Part shown: in pieces, positions 16,611 through 24,619 of the stretch
How positions within the stretch are numbered: position 1 is the stretch's first letter
Layout of the letters: each line of letters starts with the position of its first letter
Made by a program: the position numbers and the translations under genes
Notes under the pieces: model-generated
Databases searched by the model: none
The model's input: only the letters and a program-made list of their open reading frames with translations
What the model was told of the DNA's origin: nothing
Assembly (NCBI GenBank): GCA_900544405.1
Contig: UQVA01000007.1
Span: 18,749 to 82,748, forward strand
DNA length: 64,000 nt
Direction of reading: 5' to 3'
Origin: an uncultured Eubacteriales bacterium
Lineage (GTDB): Bacteria > Bacillota > Clostridia > Oscillospirales > Oscillospiraceae

Positions 16611-18022
16611 ACTTTTCTCCATTTCGCACCCTGAGGTGTGTCGATGATCTCAATGCCACGGGCTTTCAGTTCGTCCCGGATGCGATCCGCCTCGGCAAAA
16701 TTCTTTGCCTTCTTGGCCTCCGTCCGGGCGGCCACCAAAGCGTCGATCTCCGGGTCGGCAGCAGCGGCTTCCTCTTCCGCCTGCTTTTTCCGCAGCTTTT
16801 CGGCATTTTCCAGCAGATTCAGGCTCAGCACCCGGTCAAAGTCCGCCAGGGCCGCCAGCTTGGTGGCATCGGAGCATTTGGCCTTCAGCACGTCAAAGAG
16901 GCAGGTAATAGCCAGAGACGTGTTCAGGTCCCCGTCCAGAGCACCGGTGAAGCGGGCTTTCAGGGCATCAAAAGCGGCGCTGTCCACGTCACCCTCTGCT
17001 TTCAGGGCCGCAATGCGGGCGATCAGCTTCTCGTAAGCCGCAGCGGCGTTGTCCAGGTTCTCCCAGGAGAACACCAGATTCCGGCGGTAGTGGCTCTGCA
17101 GGCAGAAATAGCGGTAAACCATGGGGTCGTAGCCCTTTTCCTCCAGCAGGGAGACCGTCAGGAATTCTCCCTTGGACTTGGACATTTTTCCGTCCTCGGT
17201 GTTCAGGTGGTGAACATGGAACCAGTAATTGCACCACTTGTGGCCCAGGTAGCTTTCGGACTGGGCGATCTCGTTGGTGTGATGGGGGAAGGCGTTGTCG
17301 ATGCCGCCGCAGTGGATGTCCAGATCGTCCCCCAGATACTTCATGGAAATGCAGGAGCATTCAATGTGCCAGCCGGGATAGCCCACGCCCCAGGGAGAGT
17401 CCCATTTCAGAGCCTGGTCCTCAAACTTGGACTTGGTGAACCAGAGGACAAAGTCGTTCTTGTTGCGCTTGTTGGTGTCCTCCTCCACGCCTTCCCGGAC
17501 ACCCACGGCCAGGTCCTCCTCGTCGTGGTCGTTAAAGACGTAGTATTTCTCCAGCTTGGAGGTGTCGAAGTACACGTTTCCGCCGGAGAGATAGGCATAG
17601 CCCTTGTCCAGCAGGGTCGTGACCATGTGGATATACTCGTCAATGCAGCCCGTGGCCGGCTGGACCACGTCAGGCCGCTTGATGTTCAGCTTCCGGCAGT
17701 CCTCAAAAAAGGCGTCGGTGTAGAATTTGGCAATTTCCAGCACGGTCTTATGCTCCCGGCGGGCGCCCTTGAGCATTTTATCCTCGCCGGTGTCCGCATC
17801 GCTGGACAGATGCCCCACGTCGGTGATGTTCATGACCCGCTTGACGTTGTAACCCTCGTAGCGCAGGGCCTTTTCCAGAACATCCTCCATGATATAGGTC
17901 CGCAGATTGCCGATGTGGGCAAAATGATAGACCGTCGGGCCGCAGGTGTACATCTTCACGATGTCCGGGGAATTGGGCTGGAACAGTTCCTTCTTGTGGG
18001 AAAGAGAATTATAAAGATACAT
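16607..18022 (-). CDS. cysS: Cysteinyl-tRNA synthetase
   Basis: 471 residues, class I. HIGH motif as HIGN in CGPTVYHFAHIGNLR, zinc ligands in WHIECSCIS and the HHTNE segment, KMSKS present as KMSKSKGEF. Charges tRNA-Cys. Preceded by a T-box leader reading the tRNA-Cys charge, and by a promoter at 18251-18280. First gene of cysS-polA-rimI-tsaD, each junction a four-base overlap. Confidence 0.96.
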   Translation of the reverse strand: MYLYNSLSHKKELFQPNSPDIVKMYTCGPTVYHFAHIGNLRTYIMEDVLEKALRYEGYNVKRVMNITDVGHLSSDADTGEDKMLKGARREHKTVLEIAKFYTDAFFEDCRKLNIKRPDVVQPATGCIDEYIHMVTTLLDKGYAYLSGGNVYFDTSKLEKYYVFNDHDEEDLAVGVREGVEEDTNKRNKNDFVLWFTKSKFEDQALKWDSPWGVGYPGWHIECSCISMKYLGDDLDIHCGGIDNAFPHHTNEIAQSESYLGHKWCNYWFHVHHLNTEDGKMSKSKGEFLTVSLLEEKGYDPMVYRYFCLQSHYRRNLVFSWENLDNAAAAYEKLIARIAALKAEGDVDSAAFDALKARFTGALDGDLNTSLAITCLFDVLKAKCSDATKLAALADFDRVLSLNLLENAEKLRKKQAEEEAAAADPEIDALVAARTEAKKAKNFAEADRIRDELKARGIEIIDTPQGAKWRKV

Positions 18023-18057
18023 GAAAACTTCCTCCTAATGAACAGTATGAAATCAAA

Positions 18058-18245
18058 AACCGCCTCTTATACCCTTCGGCATAAGAGGCGGCAAAGCCGC
18101 GGTTCCACTCTCGTTTTTCACTCAAAAATATGCACTTTTCGCTCCCGGACGCACCTTCCCGAACTGCACTCCGCCGGGTTCACAGCCACGCCCCGGCTCT
18201 CTGAGGGAGACAGCATCGGTACTCTTTCCGTTCTTCACGAATATG
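18058..18245 (-). ncRNA. T-box riboswitch, cysteine
   Basis: Minus-strand leader of cysS. It has the T-box sequence AGAGTGGAACCGCGG (18097-18111) followed by a terminator stem CCGCCTCTTAT/ATAAGAGGCGG (18060-18091) and a T-run. A Stem I with an AGAGAG motif precedes it, and a TGC triplet followed by A at 18166-18168 is the likely specifier (Cys). Uncharged tRNA-Cys would favour the antiterminator and so allow expression of all four operon genes. Confidence 0.88.
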
Positions 18246-18250
18246 GGTCT

Positions 18251-18280
18251 ATTTTACCATCATCCGCCCCGCCCTGTCAA
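18251..18280 (-). promoter_or_regulatory. SigA promoter of the cysS T-box operon
   Basis: On the minus strand TTGACA (18275-18280) and TAAAAT (18251-18256) with an 18-base spacer, just upstream of the leader. Confidence 0.7.
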
Positions 18281-18297
18281 GTGCCAAGCCGGAAGGA

Positions 18298-18326
18298 TTG
18301 AAAAAAGCGGCGAAATGTGATATAGT
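18298..18326 (+). promoter_or_regulatory. SigA promoter of the lipoprotein gene
   Basis: TTGAAA at 18298-18303 and TATAGT at 18321-18326 with a 17-base spacer; the gene starts at 18352. Confidence 0.65.
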
Positions 18327-18351
18327 ATTTTCCGTAAAGGAGGGTACCCCC

Positions 18352-19527
18352 ATGAAAAAATTACTTTCCGCAGCCCTCTGCGCTGCACTTTTGCTGACGT
18401 TTTCCAGCTGCGCCAAGCGATTCCCACAGGATACGGAGACTTCCGCCCCGCCGCTGCTGCGGACGGACCCCACGGAAACCTCTCCGGATACCACCACGGA
18501 ACCGGTGAGCATTCCCAACGTGGACCTGACGGCCATTTCCCTGAAATACACCCAGCTGGATACGGCTGCCGAGGACGGGACCACCGTTTATTCCTTCCGG
18601 TATCCCATTCCCTACCTGGTGACGGTCCGGGCCGATGCGACCCAGGATGTCACCGTGGACCTGATGGGCCGCATTGACGAGTTCCGGTCCAACGGCTCGG
18701 AGCTGGAAGCCCAGGCCCAGGCAGCCTACGGCACCGAGGGCTTCACCCCCTACTCCCTGAGCGTTTCCTACACGCCAACACGGGTGGACGTGGGCGTTCT
18801 GAGCCTGTACGGGGAGGTCCGGTCCTATCCCAGCGGCGTTCACGCCAGCTTCCTGTCCACGGCAGTCAGCTATGACCTGCTCACCGGTGCGGAATTACAT
18901 CTTTCCGATATTCTCAACGGCAACGTCACCGCCGAACAGCTTTGTACCCTGCTGCTCGCTTCCCTTTCCCAGCAGGAGGGAAATCTGTACGCCGACTATG
19001 CCAACGTAGCCGCTGAGCGGGTCCAGGACTGTATGAACGGGGCCGACGGCTGGTATTTCACCACCACGGGCCTGTGCTTCTTCTTCTCCCCCTACGACAT
19101 CGCCCCCTATTCCTACGGCGTGGTCACGGCGGAGATTCCCTACGGCTCCCTGGCAGGGCTTATGAACGATGCCTACTTCCCCCCGGAGGAGGGCGCTTAC
19201 ACCGGCACACTGGAAGCATCCCTGTTCACGGAGAACGCCCCCAGCCGGGAATACGCAGAGCTTTCCCTGGACCGGGAAGCCAGCCGGGTGATTTTGACCA
19301 CGAATCAGGCGGTCCGGGACCTGAAAATTCAGTCCGGCAGCTATGACGGCAGCACCTTCACCCCCACGGAGACGGTATTCGCCGCCGGAGCCATGAACGC
19401 CTCTCAGGCGGTAAGCATCCAGGCGGATCTGGAAAATACGCCGCTGCTTCTCACCTACCGCAGCGGCGAGGAGATCATTCAGCGGGTGCTGACCATGGAA
19501 AACGGCGTTCCGGTGCTGAAAAAGTAA
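18352..19527 (+). CDS. DUF3298-type lipoprotein
   Basis: 391 residues. Signal peptide 1-19 with a lipobox LTFSSC, Cys20 being the acylated residue. A Thr/Pro/Glu-rich linker (25-60) is followed by two beta domains: the first resembles DUF4163 (about 65-180, with SVSYTPTRVDVGVLSLYGE), the second DUF3298 (about 185-290, with LLTGAELHLSDILNG and FFFSPYDIAPYSYG). So an envelope-anchored protein facing outward, with similarity to domains of anti-sigma-factor RsiV. GGAGG before ATG 18352. Binding partner unknown. Confidence 0.78.
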   Translation: MKKLLSAALCAALLLTFSSCAKRFPQDTETSAPPLLRTDPTETSPDTTTEPVSIPNVDLTAISLKYTQLDTAAEDGTTVYSFRYPIPYLVTVRADATQDVTVDLMGRIDEFRSNGSELEAQAQAAYGTEGFTPYSLSVSYTPTRVDVGVLSLYGEVRSYPSGVHASFLSTAVSYDLLTGAELHLSDILNGNVTAEQLCTLLLASLSQQEGNLYADYANVAAERVQDCMNGADGWYFTTTGLCFFFSPYDIAPYSYGVVTAEIPYGSLAGLMNDAYFPPEEGAYTGTLEASLFTENAPSREYAELSLDREASRVILTTNQAVRDLKIQSGSYDGSTFTPTETVFAAGAMNASQAVSIQADLENTPLLLTYRSGEEIIQRVLTMENGVPVLKK

Positions 19528-19561
19528 AAAATCTGCCCGCCAATCGGTGGGCAGATTTTTT
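19526..19561. terminator. Bidirectional terminator
   Basis: AAAATCTGCCCGCC/GGTGGGCAGATTTT with a four-base loop between the converging lipoprotein and aminotransferase genes; A and T runs on either side serve both directions. Confidence 0.85.
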
Positions 19562-20759
19562 ACATACATTCCTTCTGATACCGGGCGATGGCCTTTTCCA
19601 GCACGTCCATGGACCGCTCCAATTCCGGGATCTGACGGACATAGGCAATGCGGACCTCGTTGATGCCCTTGCCGGGAGTCTCGTAGAAGGGTGCGCCGGG
19701 TGCAAACATGACCGTCTCCCCTTCGTAGTCGAATTCCTCCAGCAGCCACCGCTGGAACTTGTCGGAATCGTCCACGGGCAGGCCCGCCATCAGATAGAAA
19801 GCCCCCATAGGTTCCTCCACCTGTACGCCGGGAATGGCCCGGAGGCGGCGGACGACGGTGTCCCGGCGCTTCCGGTATTCTTCCTTGGACCGGCGGAAAA
19901 ATTCGTGGTCCACTCCGTAGAGGGCCGCAGCGCCCACCTGGTCGATGGTGGCCACGGACAGCCGGGACTGGCAGAATTTCAGGATGGCCTGCTGCAATTC
20001 CTTGTTCCGGGTGACCACGCAGCCCACCCGTGCGCCGCAGGCGGAGAACCGCTTGGAAACGGAGTCCACAATGACCACGTTCTCGTCCACGTCCCGGAAC
20101 CGGGCCATGGTGGGGACCCCGAAGGAATCGTCATAGCAGAACTCCCGGTACACCTCGTCGCAGATCAGGAACAGGTCGTGCTTCTTGGCTACGTCAGCGA
20201 TCATCCGCATTTCCTCCTGATTCAGCACCACACCGGTGGGATTTCCGGGGTTGGTGATGAGGATAGCACGGGTGTTTTTCGTGATAAGGCTCTCAATGCG
20301 CTCCCGCTTGGCATACCGATACCCTTCCTCGGCACAGGTTGGCAAGGCTCGGATAACACCGCCCGCCGCATGGACAAAGGTCGTGTAATTTGGATAGTAA
20401 GGCTCCGGAATGATGACCTCCGTGTAGGGGTCCAAAATGCTCAGGCAGGTCAAAAGCAGCGCTTCGCTGCCGCCGGTGGTGATGAGCACATCGTCCGGCT
20501 CCAAGTCCACGTCCAGTTCCCGATAATAGGCCCGGACCGCATCGATAAGCTCCGGGGTTCCCGGCGAGGCCGCATAGGCCAGGGTGGCGCTGTCAAAATT
20601 CCGGACGGCATCAAAATAGGCCGGAGGGGTCTGCAGGTCCGGCTGACCGATGTTCAGATGATGGATGCGGATGCCCCGCTCCTGGGCCTTGACGGCCAGC
20701 GGGTGAAATTTCCGCATGGGCGAGGGTTCGCAGCGATTGGCGTTGATGGATATGTTCAT
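19560..20759 (-). CDS. PLP-dependent aminotransferase, aspartate family
   Basis: 399 residues, fold type I class I/II. PLP motifs: ITTGGSEALLLT, NPGNPTGVVL, the Lys in VDSVSKRFSACGARVG and the final Arg in NEVRIAYV. Substrates of the family are Asp, Ala or aromatic amino acids; which one is not readable. ATG 20759 follows CCGGAGGAACTT, a strong site. It overlaps by 149 bases the open frame of the upstream AgcS gene, which runs on through its 5' end. Expressed with the transporter. Confidence 0.85.
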   Translation of the reverse strand: MNISINANRCEPSPMRKFHPLAVKAQERGIRIHHLNIGQPDLQTPPAYFDAVRNFDSATLAYAASPGTPELIDAVRAYYRELDVDLEPDDVLITTGGSEALLLTCLSILDPYTEVIIPEPYYPNYTTFVHAAGGVIRALPTCAEEGYRYAKRERIESLITKNTRAILITNPGNPTGVVLNQEEMRMIADVAKKHDLFLICDEVYREFCYDDSFGVPTMARFRDVDENVVIVDSVSKRFSACGARVGCVVTRNKELQQAILKFCQSRLSVATIDQVGAAALYGVDHEFFRRSKEEYRKRRDTVVRRLRAIPGVQVEEPMGAFYLMAGLPVDDSDKFQRWLLEEFDYEGETVMFAPGAPFYETPGKGINEVRIAYVRQIPELERSMDVLEKAIARYQKECM

Positions 20760-22146
20760 AAGTTCCTCCGGCAGACCGCAGTCTGCATTGATATTCTTTG
20801 GTAAGTACCCGGACCTCCGGGGATAAAAGTGCCAGTGCCAGCAGATTGGGAATGGCCATCAGACCATTGACCGTCTCGGAAAGGGTCCAGACAAGGCCCG
20901 TTCCCAATATGGCCCCCAGCAGGCTCACGGCGGCCTGAACAAGAGCAAAGGGCTTCCAGACGGGCTTTCCAAGCAGATATTGGGCGCACCGGGCGCCGTA
21001 CAGCCCCCAACCCAAAACCGTTGCAAAGGCAAAGCAGCACAGGGACAGAGCGATCGGGATGCAGACCCAATCGCCGTAAACATTCGCAAAGGCACGGATG
21101 GTCAGCCGCACGCCGGGGTCCGTGCCGTAAGGCAGAGCCTCCGGGGATGTGAGAATGACCAGAGCCGTCATGGTGCATATCACGATGGTGTCCAGAAACA
21201 CCTCCATGATGCCCAGCACCCCCTGTTCCGCCGGGTGGTCCACCTGGGCGGAAGCGTGGGCAATGGAAGCGGTCCCCATTCCGGCCTCGTTGGTGAATAC
21301 CCCACGGGAGGCCCCTACCCCCATGGCCGTGACCATGGAGCCGATGAGGCCGCCGGTGACGGCTTTCGGGGCAAAAGCCCCCTGGAGAATGAGCCGGAAT
21401 GCGATGGCGATACGGTCCGCCCGGACGATCAAGGCCCCCAGGCCCAGCAATAGGTAAAAACAGGCGGCCAGCGGCACCAGCTTTTCCGCCGTGCGGCCGA
21501 TGCGTCCCGCCCCGCCCCGGAGCAGCAGCCAGACAAGCCCTGCCACGGCGGCTCCCAGAAGCAGATTTCCCAGGTCCGTGACCGGCAGGCCGAAATAGGT
21601 CTGCACATCATTGACCCCAGCCACAAAGGCGTTGATTTGGGTGGCGTTGCCCACGCCGAAAGCGGCAAACACGCCGAACAGAGCGTAAGCCGCCGCCATG
21701 GGCCGCCATTTCTCCCCCAGGCCCTTCCGAATCATGTACATGGGGCCACCGGCATAGCCATCCCGCTCCCGGACCCGAAAGCGCAGGGCAAGGACCACCT
21801 CGGCATATTTCGTGACCATGCCGAAAAAGGCGCAGACCCACATCCAGAAAATGGCCCCCGGTCCTCCTAAGGTGATAGCCCCAGCCACACCGGCCAGATT
21901 GCCCGTACCAACAGTGGCAGCTAATGCAGTACACAGGGCCTGAAAGGGCGAAACGCCGTCCGCCGTCCGGTCCTTGCCGGTGAGTTTCCGGCAAAAGGAC
22001 CGCAGGGCCGCCGGAAAAAGGGTCACTTGAGCAAAGCCGGTCCGCAGGCTCAGCAGTACCCCCACACCCAAAATCAGCAGCAGGGTGGGCAGCCCCCAGA
22101 CCAGGCCGTTGACCGTTTCCAAGGCTTCCAAAAGGTGACTTTTCAT
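20611..22146 (-). CDS. Sodium:alanine symporter, AgcS family, run-on 3' end
   Basis: 511 codons. About ten membrane spans with the AgcS signature (AATVGTGNLAGVAGAI, GGPMYMI and FTNEAGMGTASIAHA). Imports alanine or glycine with sodium. The family normally ends near VRVLTKEY; here the frame continues about 60 codons, the last 49 or so inside the aminotransferase gene in another frame. A single-base shift after LTKEY would give a stop TGA that overlaps the next ATG as ATGA. So either an indel or a true long overlap. A terminator follows on the other side at 22207-22243. Confidence 0.85.
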   Translation of the reverse strand: MKSHLLEALETVNGLVWGLPTLLLILGVGVLLSLRTGFAQVTLFPAALRSFCRKLTGKDRTADGVSPFQALCTALAATVGTGNLAGVAGAITLGGPGAIFWMWVCAFFGMVTKYAEVVLALRFRVRERDGYAGGPMYMIRKGLGEKWRPMAAAYALFGVFAAFGVGNATQINAFVAGVNDVQTYFGLPVTDLGNLLLGAAVAGLVWLLLRGGAGRIGRTAEKLVPLAACFYLLLGLGALIVRADRIAIAFRLILQGAFAPKAVTGGLIGSMVTAMGVGASRGVFTNEAGMGTASIAHASAQVDHPAEQGVLGIMEVFLDTIVICTMTALVILTSPEALPYGTDPGVRLTIRAFANVYGDWVCIPIALSLCCFAFATVLGWGLYGARCAQYLLGKPVWKPFALVQAAVSLLGAILGTGLVWTLSETVNGLMAIPNLLALALLSPEVRVLTKEYQCRLRSAGGTYEHIHQRQSLRTLAHAEISPAGRQGPGAGHPHPSSEHRSAGPADPSGLF

Positions 22147-22206
22147 AGCATACCACTTTTCCCCTCTCCTTGCAAGCTTTTTTTACAAAAAAGTGATCTT
22201 TATACC

Positions 22207-22243
22207 GGAAAAAGCGGTCCTTTCCATCTGAAAGAACCGCTTT
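22207..22243 (-). terminator. Terminator after the ArsC-like gene
   Basis: AAAGCGGT/ACCGCTTT stem, with TTTTT following on the minus strand. Confidence 0.75.
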
Positions 22244-22247
22244 CGTG

Positions 22248-22589
22248 TTATTTCCATGTTTCCCAGACTTCCGGGGCGTAACCCACGGTGGCCTGTTTGC
22301 CGTTTCGGACAATGGGAGCCTTCATCAGCTCCGGCCGGTCAAAGACCTTGTCCTCTTTGGCACGACTGTCCTCCGTGTAGTGCAAAATCAGAATGTCCGG
22401 GTCCTTGCTGTCCCAGTCAATGAGGTTGTCGATGCCACCCACCGCCCGAAGCACGCTGTCAAATTCCTTCCCGGACAGGCCGAAGCGAAGCAAATCGATG
22501 GACTGGAAGGAAATTCGTCGTTCCTTGAAGTACCGCTCGGCCTTCTTGGTGTCGAAGGACTTGCTTTTTCCGAAAATCTGTATGTTCAA
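22248..22589 (-). CDS. ArsC/Spx-like protein lacking cysteine
   Basis: 113 residues of the arsenate reductase (ArsC) superfamily: FGKSKSFDTKKAERYFKER at the N-terminus and DRPELMKAPIVRNGKQATVGY at the C-terminus (the ArsC RP(I/L) motif). The N-terminal loop that normally holds the catalytic Cys reads GKSKSFDT and the protein has no cysteine at all, so it cannot be a thiol reductase. Start TTG at 22589: GGAGG is at a correct distance and TTGA overlaps the truA stop. Likely a regulator- or binding-type member; function unknown. Confidence 0.7.
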   Translation of the reverse strand: MNIQIFGKSKSFDTKKAERYFKERRISFQSIDLLRFGLSGKEFDSVLRAVGGIDNLIDWDSKDPDILILHYTEDSRAKEDKVFDRPELMKAPIVRNGKQATVGYAPEVWETWK

Positions 22590-23320
22590 TAAACTACCTC
22601 CATGAGACACAGACCCTTGGCGGGCATCAGCGTACCGGCCTCCGCCCGCTTCTGAGCGAACAGGTCCGGGATGCTGTCCGCTTTGCGCTTACCCAGGCCC
22701 ACTTCCACCAGGGTCCCCACAAGAATTCGCATCATGTTATAGAGAAACCCGTCGGCGGTGACGGAAATATCCACTTCCGCACCGGTTTTCGTGATGGAAA
22801 TGTCGAAAATCTCCCGGACCGTGGACTTTTTCTTGGGCGCACGGGTGCAGAAGCAGGCAAAATCATGCTGCCCCAGCAAGGCGTTCGCTGCCTGCTGCAT
22901 GCCATCCAAATCCAGCGATTCTTCCACCACCGTCATGTACCGCCGGTCAAAAACGCAGGGGCTGTCACTGTTCCAGATGCGGTAGCAATAGGTTTTCTTT
23001 TTAGCGTTGAGCCGGGCATGGAACCGGGGTGCTGCCTCCTGACAGGAATATATGCCGATGTCCTCCGGAAGATACCGCCGCAATTCCCGCAGGATTTCCC
23101 CGCAGGGCATGGGGTTTTCGCAGTGGAACGAGGCCACCTGGCCCCTGGCGTGGACCCCAGCATCGGTGCGGCCGCTGCCGGAGATTTCTATGGGTTCTCC
23201 CAAAATTCGGCTCAAGGTCTGCTCCAGCTTCCCTTGAATGGTATTTTCCTCCCCGCTGAGCCGCTGCCAGCCCCGGTAGCGGGTGCCGTCATAGCAGAGG
23301 TCAAGCCGCAAATTCCGCAT
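22586..23320 (-). CDS. truA: tRNA pseudouridine synthase A
   Basis: 244 residues. Catalytic Asp53 in SGRTDAGVHARGQ; family segments LDLCYDGTRYRGWQ and FLYNMMRILVGTLVEVG. Converts U38-U40 in the anticodon stem-loop of many tRNAs. The start overlaps the 41-aa frame upstream by 20 bases, and the stop overlaps the ArsC-like TTG start. Confidence 0.94.
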   Translation of the reverse strand: MRNLRLDLCYDGTRYRGWQRLSGEENTIQGKLEQTLSRILGEPIEISGSGRTDAGVHARGQVASFHCENPMPCGEILRELRRYLPEDIGIYSCQEAAPRFHARLNAKKKTYCYRIWNSDSPCVFDRRYMTVVEESLDLDGMQQAANALLGQHDFACFCTRAPKKKSTVREIFDISITKTGAEVDISVTADGFLYNMMRILVGTLVEVGLGKRKADSIPDLFAQKRAEAGTLMPAKGLCLMEVVY

Positions 23321-23426
23321 CTTCCAATTCCTTTCTGGCCTCCTGCTCGCTGTCTGCCGAGAACAGGAACCGTCCCGTACCGTCGTACACCATTACATGA
23401 CCATAAGCATATCGGATAGAATACAT
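23301..23426 (-). CDS. Small protein upstream of truA
   Basis: 41 codons starting MYSIRYAYGHVMVYDGTGR and ending DAEFAA, too short for ordinary gene calling. AGGAG precedes the ATG by seven bases on the minus strand. Two tyrosine-rich beta strands and an acidic helix are predicted by eye. It overlaps truA by 20 bases, so probably co-translated. No family recognised. Confidence 0.5.
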   Translation of the reverse strand: MYSIRYAYGHVMVYDGTGRFLFSADSEQEARKELEDAEFAA

Positions 23427-23495
23427 TTTGCGCTCCTCTTTTCCTCTTGGGATGGCTGTATTCTATCATGCTATATGTCCAATAAACGGTACTCA

Positions 23496-24422
23496 TTACT
23501 CTTTTTTCGGCAAAACCCTGACCAGCCACTTGGCCACGTCCTCGTAGACCTCCTGTCGGTTGATCTCATTCAGAATTTCGTGCCGTCCGCCGGGATAGAG
23601 CTTGCAGGTAACGTTCACCATGCCTGCCTTGCGGAATTCCGCCTCGGTTCTGAGAACGCCCTTGCCGTAGCTGCCTACCGGGTCGTCCCCGCCGGCGATG
23701 AAGAAAATCGGCAGGTGTTTCTTCATTTTTGCCAGATTTTCCTTCTTTTCGATGTAGGAAATGCCGGTGAGCATATCCCGCAGCAGTCCCGCCGTAGACA
23801 CAAAGCCGCACATGGGGTCATCCACATAGGCCTGCACCGCCGCCTCGTCCCGGTTCAGCCAGTCGAAGGGGGTCTTGGGGGACTCCACACGGGCGTTGTA
23901 GGTGCCGAACACGATTTTTTCCAGCTTGGGGCTGGGCTGGTCCTCGCCGTCGTGTTTGCAGACCCATTTGCACACCGGAATGGCCCCCGCCAAAAGTGCC
24001 TGGGGCTGCCAACCGGTGCCGCAGATGACGCAGGCGGAAATGCCGCTGTCCGGGTACTTTTCCAGAATGGTCCGGGTCATAAAGGACCCCATGGAATGGC
24101 CGAACAGCACATAAGGGACCTCCGGATAGGCCTGATGGGTGGTCTCCAGCAGCCGATATGTGTCCGCAACTGCCGTAAACCACCCTCCGTGGAAATATCC
24201 TTTTGTCTCCGACTCCCCTACAGAGCCGCCGTGGCCCATGTGGTCCTCGGCCACCACCAGGTAGCCCAGACCGTTCAGATAACGGGCAAATTCATCGTAG
24301 CGCTCCACATACTCGGCAATGCCGTGAACGATCTGCACGATGCCCCGGACTTCCCCGTCCGGAAGCCAGCGGCAGCCATGCAGCTGCCCCCGGCCCTGGG
24401 AAGGATAGTAAAAGTGTTCCAT
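23496..24422 (-). CDS. Alpha/beta hydrolase, monoacylglycerol-lipase-like
   Basis: 308 residues. Nucleophile elbow GHSMGS, oxyanion segment VHGIAEYVERYD, and a late GGRHEILNE with the catalytic His. Lysophospholipase or monoacylglycerol lipase type; substrate unknown. Its ATG (24420-24422) shares one base with the copA stop, so it is translated after copA. Confidence 0.82.
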   Translation of the reverse strand: MEHFYYPSQGRGQLHGCRWLPDGEVRGIVQIVHGIAEYVERYDEFARYLNGLGYLVVAEDHMGHGGSVGESETKGYFHGGWFTAVADTYRLLETTHQAYPEVPYVLFGHSMGSFMTRTILEKYPDSGISACVICGTGWQPQALLAGAIPVCKWVCKHDGEDQPSPKLEKIVFGTYNARVESPKTPFDWLNRDEAAVQAYVDDPMCGFVSTAGLLRDMLTGISYIEKKENLAKMKKHLPIFFIAGGDDPVGSYGKGVLRTEAEFRKAGMVNVTCKLYPGGRHEILNEINRQEVYEDVAKWLVRVLPKKE

Positions 24423-24619
24423 CAGTCCACCACCTGGTAGCCCGCCTCGGTAATGGCAGCCTTCAGGGCAGCGAGATCAGCATCACCGGTGACGGTGACA
24501 TTTTTCGCCGCCAGGTCCACCACGGCATCCGTCACGCCGGGAACGCCCTTGCAGGCATTCTCCACGTGCATCTTGCAGTGGCCGCACATCATTCCTTCTA
24601 CATGGATAACGGTTTTCAT
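24422..24619 (-). CDS. Internal CopZ-like copper chaperone start in copA
   Basis: Within copA and in the same frame, ATG at 24619 is preceded by AAGGAGG (24628-24634) with an eight-base spacer, a perfect ribosome-binding site. It would yield a 65-residue HMA protein MKTVIHVEGMMCGHC, the size and sequence of free CopZ. Inferred: an ancestral copZ gene fused to copA and kept its own start, so both the fusion and free chaperone could be made. Confidence 0.55.
   Translation of the reverse strand: MKTVIHVEGMMCGHCKMHVENACKGVPGVTDAVVDLAAKNVTVTGDADLAALKAAITEAGYQVVD

Noticed and set aside
13278..16634. 1118-codon frame on the plus strand
   Set aside because: Antisense of tsaD, rimI and polA, with low-complexity His/Gln/Arg composition typical of shadow frames.
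22756..23260. Frames inside truA on the plus strand
   Set aside because: Antisense shadows with no start site support.
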